Source: Candidatus Tokpelaia sp. JSC188 (GTDB lineage: Bacteria > Pseudomonadota > Alphaproteobacteria > Rhizobiales > Rhizobiaceae). Taken from it: a stretch of DNA of 64,000 nt. The notes beneath the pieces were generated by a model. It was not told where the DNA came from and made no database searches. It saw only the letters and a program-made list of their open reading frames with translations. Every line of letters starts with the position of its first letter. Positions within the stretch are counted from its first letter, which is position 1. This document shows, in pieces, positions 60,799 to 64,000 of this stretch. Where the stretch lies: assembly GCA_003331065.1 (NCBI GenBank), contig QENB01000001.1:62001-126000 (forward strand). The letters run 5' to 3'. The position numbers were made by a program, and so were the translations under genes.

Positions 60799-62397
60799 TT
60801 TTATGACCTTTATATAAATTAATATAAAACTATATCAATCATCCACCCATATAAAGTCTGATTCCATCAAAAATACCGCTTCCAGCTATAGCTAGACACA
60901 ATAGCGAAATTACGTAGTGATTTTCTAAAATTCTTAGGATGAACGACAAGAACATACTGAAGAGTGATTAAATTTATGTACGTTAATCTTAAAAGAAACT
61001 TCCATGGCAATAAATTGTTACTATTGAAAGCAGGAATCATGGCACAATAAACTGATATGAGATGCTATGATTAATCTTCTATAACTTAAGAACAAATACT
61101 TTCATAAACCTTCGCAAATAACTAAACAGATCACTTATCAATACAGATTTTGGGAATATTTGCCGGTAGGTTTTGTAAAGTATTGTCTGATTATTGTTAC
61201 GAATTAATATTCTGGCAATCCACAATCTGTGGGACTTATTGCTTAACAAGAGATATCATACTTCTTTACGCGGAATGATATTTGTTGTCCTGATCTTGAC
61301 TGGATGGTTTTTCATGAGAAGAGCGTAGCTGAGCGTTCTTGGGCGTTGCCCGTGGTCCATACTCAAGGAATAGATGGCAATATGGCCTGCATTCTTTTGG
61401 CGTATCAATTTTGAGGTGCACAAAAAGAGCGGCTTTAAAAGAAATTCCTTTTTACATGCTTCTTTTTATCTTTATAGAAATCTTCTTTTCGTAACGACGA
61501 ATGTATTAGTCTTCACTAAAGGTCCAAAGTAAGAATGGGCTTACCCGTAACTGTGACTCTCATACGGATATATTGATCACTATCGCTTTTCCTAACTCTT
61601 ATTGTCTTTTCATTTTGATATAGTATTCATGAATATATGCAGTAGTGGGGTGGTATCTACCCTTAAAACTAAAAACTGAATTTTCTTACTACAAATTGTG
61701 CGATAAAAGCTGTATAGAAATTTCTGTATTTTTGCGTTTGGAATAATTGCAATCTAGAGAATCGTAACAATACTTCTCTTTAAAACGGATCTTATCAGTT
61801 GATAAAAATCGAAGATATCTGAAATTATTTGGAATTTATACATTCCAAATACACTTTACTTTGTTCTGCATTTAAAATCGATGATACTCAACCAACTTTT
61901 GGTAATCACGTTAACTTCTTATTATTTATAGTAATAAAACATTTCAGTTAAATCTAATTTAATTTCTTCTGTCTATGTCAGTATAGCGAATTTTAACAGC
62001 CTGATTGTTATCATCAGGTAAGATTAGAGCTATCAATTGTAAAATTTTTACTTCATTTCAGAAGCAATCTGTAAAGTATCTGTAACCTTTTGATTTTATG
62101 ATGAAAGTTTTTGAGTTTATATGCATCTCACAGAAATTTTATAAAATCAATCCTCGAGCGCAGATAACGCATCCTCTTGTGCGAAATGTTTACTTCAGTT
62201 TAATGTTCGAGATAATAAGAATAACTCTCCTTTCATCTTTTCCCTAAGCCAAAGGTTAAGAACATATTCCACAAGCAAGAGATTTGCCATTGGCCTTAAT
62301 TTTTACCAATAGAAAACAAATCGGATTTCTATCATAATCGCATTATATGGCGAAAATAATGGGTTGCAAAATTATCATAACGATAAATCCTGCGATT
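60799..62397. other. Longest gene-free stretch of the window
   Basis: No intact gene is seen over 1.6 kb. Two protein-like minus-strand pieces have no start: one just upstream of cca, ending at 60839, with a hydrophobic segment ISLLCLAIAGSGIFDGI; another at about 61276-61455 with FLEYGPRATPKNAQ. Neither could be identified. They fit the loss of the nudix/membrane-protein genes that accompany cca in rhizobia, but this is inference. Confidence 0.4.
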
Positions 62398-62997
62398 TTA
62401 GAATGGATTCCATGTTGGGTTCAAAGTTAATTTTAGATATCCAGCGCTAATTCCAAATTTTATACCAATACCGGTACGGATAGGAACAAGCAGAATATTA
62501 TTGCGTTTAAGGACATGAAATCCAAGACCAGCAACAAAATAAGCTGATCCGGAGATACCACCGTAGCGCCCTTCAATATTACCAATATTATCTAGATGAT
62601 AAACAAGAATCATAACACGTGACCCTTGGCACCCAAAATCCCAGCCGATAGAAGGTCCCTGCCAAAATATTTTATGAACACCAATATTTTTAGTATAAAG
62701 TGCTCCTTCACCGTAAGTAAGACCACCTAAAAATGCCCCTGATCCTTCCTCTCCAAGAAGATATCCATTTGGTAAACCGTATTTTTGGAAAATCTTTTCA
62801 ATAGCGGTGGCAAGACCACCTGATATTTCTCCAAAAAAATTGTGTCCTGAATCAATAATTTCCCTGACAGTGTATTGATTGTTTAAAGATTGGGATCGGA
62901 TTTGAGCTGCTACTTCAAAGACAAATGAAAAGTTTAATAAAACATAAAGAAAGAAAATGGACATTCCTCGTATGGAATATTTGTTTAAAAATGACAT
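62398..62997 (-). CDS. eipA: Envelope integrity protein EipA (DUF1134)
   Basis: The 199-residue protein belongs to DUF1134, named EipA in Brucella, where it is a periplasmic, envelope-stabilising protein under CtrA control. An N-terminal signal peptide (about residues 10-32, cut near EVAAQ) is followed by the lipid-binding-like barrel with GHNFFGEISGGLATAIEKIF (about 53-72), YLLGEEGSGAFLGGLTYGEG and GWDFGCQGSRVMILVY. It lies next to chpT, in a CtrA-pathway neighbourhood as in Brucella. No clear TTAA-N7-TTAA CtrA box was found upstream. Confidence 0.9.
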   Translation of the reverse strand: MSFLNKYSIRGMSIFFLYVLLNFSFVFEVAAQIRSQSLNNQYTVREIIDSGHNFFGEISGGLATAIEKIFQKYGLPNGYLLGEEGSGAFLGGLTYGEGALYTKNIGVHKIFWQGPSIGWDFGCQGSRVMILVYHLDNIGNIEGRYGGISGSAYFVAGLGFHVLKRNNILLVPIRTGIGIKFGISAGYLKLTLNPTWNPF

Positions 62998-63257
62998 AAC
63001 ACTTTGCCTTAGTTGCTATATAAACCAGTTTATCAAGATATCCAAATACTATTAATTTAAGCGATTACATTGTTTAAATTTTTTAAAATTAAAGAAAAAG
63101 TGGCCTATCCCAATTAATATAATGCGAACACAATTATCTTATTTTTTGCGATAAAATTTCGATAAGCTTGACATGTAAAATAAATTTTGTAAACCTGCGA
63201 ATATTAAGCTTTATTGCAAATGGTAGAAGCGTATTTGAAAACTAGGAGTCCTTTAGT

Positions 63258-63887
63258 ATGCCTCTTGCTATTTTGCTTTCTGCCACAGATCTTAGCGCAT
63301 TACTATGTAGCCGCATTTGTCATGATCTTATTTCTCCTATAGGAGCCATAAATAACGCTATAGAGCTTTATGATGAAGGCATAGCAAACGAAGATGCCCT
63401 ACAACTAATTCGAACATCAGGAGTAAGTGCCTCTGATCGCCTACAATTCATGCGTATTGCCTTTGGAGAAGTTAGTAAAAAAAACACTGAAATCAATACC
63501 AGTGATGTAAGAAATGTTGCACGACAATACATGAGCAATGAAAAAACAAAACTTTCATGGAATGGACCAGATTTGCTTTTGCCAAAAAAGGAAGTAAAAT
63601 TACTACTCAACCTAATTTTACTTGCCGATGCCTCTATTCCGCGTGGCGGACATATAGATTTAACACTGCAACAAAAAAACCAGTATTCTAATTTTAGGAT
63701 TGTTTGTACAGGAACAATGCTGCTTGTTCCACCTAAGTTTATGGAATTATACGGCGGAACTTTTCCAGAAGAATCAATTGATGTGCATAGTATCCAGTTC
63801 TATTACACGCTCTGGTTGGCAGAAATAACAAAGATGCCTCTGCAAATTACCATAACTAGACAGGAAATCACCTTTTGTGCTAGGTAA
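63258..63887 (+). CDS. chpT: Histidine phosphotransferase ChpT
   Basis: ChpT relays phosphate from the kinase CckA to CtrA and CpdR in the alphaproteobacterial cell-cycle pathway. The 209-residue protein has the phosphoacceptor His22 in CSRICHDLISPIGAINNAIE, in a helical hairpin dimer domain (residues about 8-75), then a degenerate ATPase-like domain without ATP-binding boxes. AGGAG lies 10 bases before the ATG. It is divergent from eipA. Confidence 0.92.
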   Translation: MPLAILLSATDLSALLCSRICHDLISPIGAINNAIELYDEGIANEDALQLIRTSGVSASDRLQFMRIAFGEVSKKNTEINTSDVRNVARQYMSNEKTKLSWNGPDLLLPKKEVKLLLNLILLADASIPRGGHIDLTLQQKNQYSNFRIVCTGTMLLVPPKFMELYGGTFPEESIDVHSIQFYYTLWLAEITKMPLQITITRQEITFCAR

Positions 63888-63905
63888 AATATTAGAGGCA
63901 AAAAC

Positions 63906-64000
63906 CTAGCATGAATCAGTGCAGAATTTCCTACCAGGATCGACCCATGGCCCTTTATGCGCCATTTTTTTTCGCATAACTCCATCAATGGGCTCGCGTA
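63906..64000 (-). CDS. Possible C-terminal end of an unidentified gene, cut by the window edge
   Basis: A minus-strand frame open from the window edge reads REPIDGVMRKKMAHKGPWVD and stops at 63906. The text looks protein-like, but I cannot identify it, and 31 codons are too few to be sure. A longer competing frame (63803-63988) overlaps chpT and has no support. Confidence 0.25.
   Translation of the reverse strand, partial: REPIDGVMRKKMAHKGPWVDPGRKFCTDSC

Overview
The window is a stretch of an AT-rich, gene-sparse chromosome from an alphaproteobacterium of the order Rhizobiales (Hyphomicrobiales). Order-specific markers include the fliG-flhB / flhA-fliR flagellar genes, the guaB-rsmB-guaA order, EipA (DUF1134), ChpT and a class II-like HisC next to a TyrC-type dehydrogenase. 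A tRNA-Arg(CCU) interrupted by a group I intron is a known trait of Agrobacterium relatives. Low GC, long gene-free gaps, lone survivors of usually longer operons and visible gene corpses indicate a reducing genome. The retained pathways (metX, hisC, tyrC, pdxA, aroK/aroB, hemA) fit a Liberibacter crescens-like or flagellated Bartonella-like organism; this placement is inference.

Region 1 (1-6950) is flagellar: fliG and flhB run rightward and converge on a leftward operon flhA-fliR-(FliJ-like)-(FlgJ/CheL-type rod-binding protein)-(FlgN-like)-(membrane-anchored protein). A decayed L,D-transpeptidase lipoprotein gene and another gene remnant follow. Region 2 (8.7-19.3 kb) is mainly amino-acid metabolism and replication: dapE, plsC, tRNA-Gly, holA, an APH-type kinase, metX, hisC, tyrC, a LOG-family protein and dapD. 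Region 3 (19.4-32 kb) has tamA-tamB (TamB is short), a biotin ECF transporter in which BioN and BioY are one fused polypeptide, accA with a probable xerD remnant, aroK-aroB and the intron-bearing tRNA-Arg.

Region 4 (33-38 kb) is the accessory-looking part: tRNA-Phe, an unusual tRNA-Glu(CUC), and a compact phage-type lysis cassette. In that cassette an i-spanin-like gene, a nested o-spanin-like lipoprotein gene and a holin-like gene use all three forward frames. A Blh-type DUF442 protein and a small Flp-pilin-like peptide follow. Region 5 (38-64 kb) is housekeeping: ribF, a HAD phosphatase, pdxA, guaA-rsmB-guaB, hemA, an MBL hydrolase, an OmpR/EnvZ-type two-component pair, ubiK, lgt-midA, prs, rplY, pth, ychF, cca, eipA and chpT.

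The strongest candidates for something less ordinary are the orphan three-frame lysis cassette, the BioN-BioY fusion, the group I intron, the mismatched tRNA-Glu(CUC), and the loss of xerD between accA and aroK. I see no CRISPR array, rRNA operon, complete insertion sequence or complete prophage.
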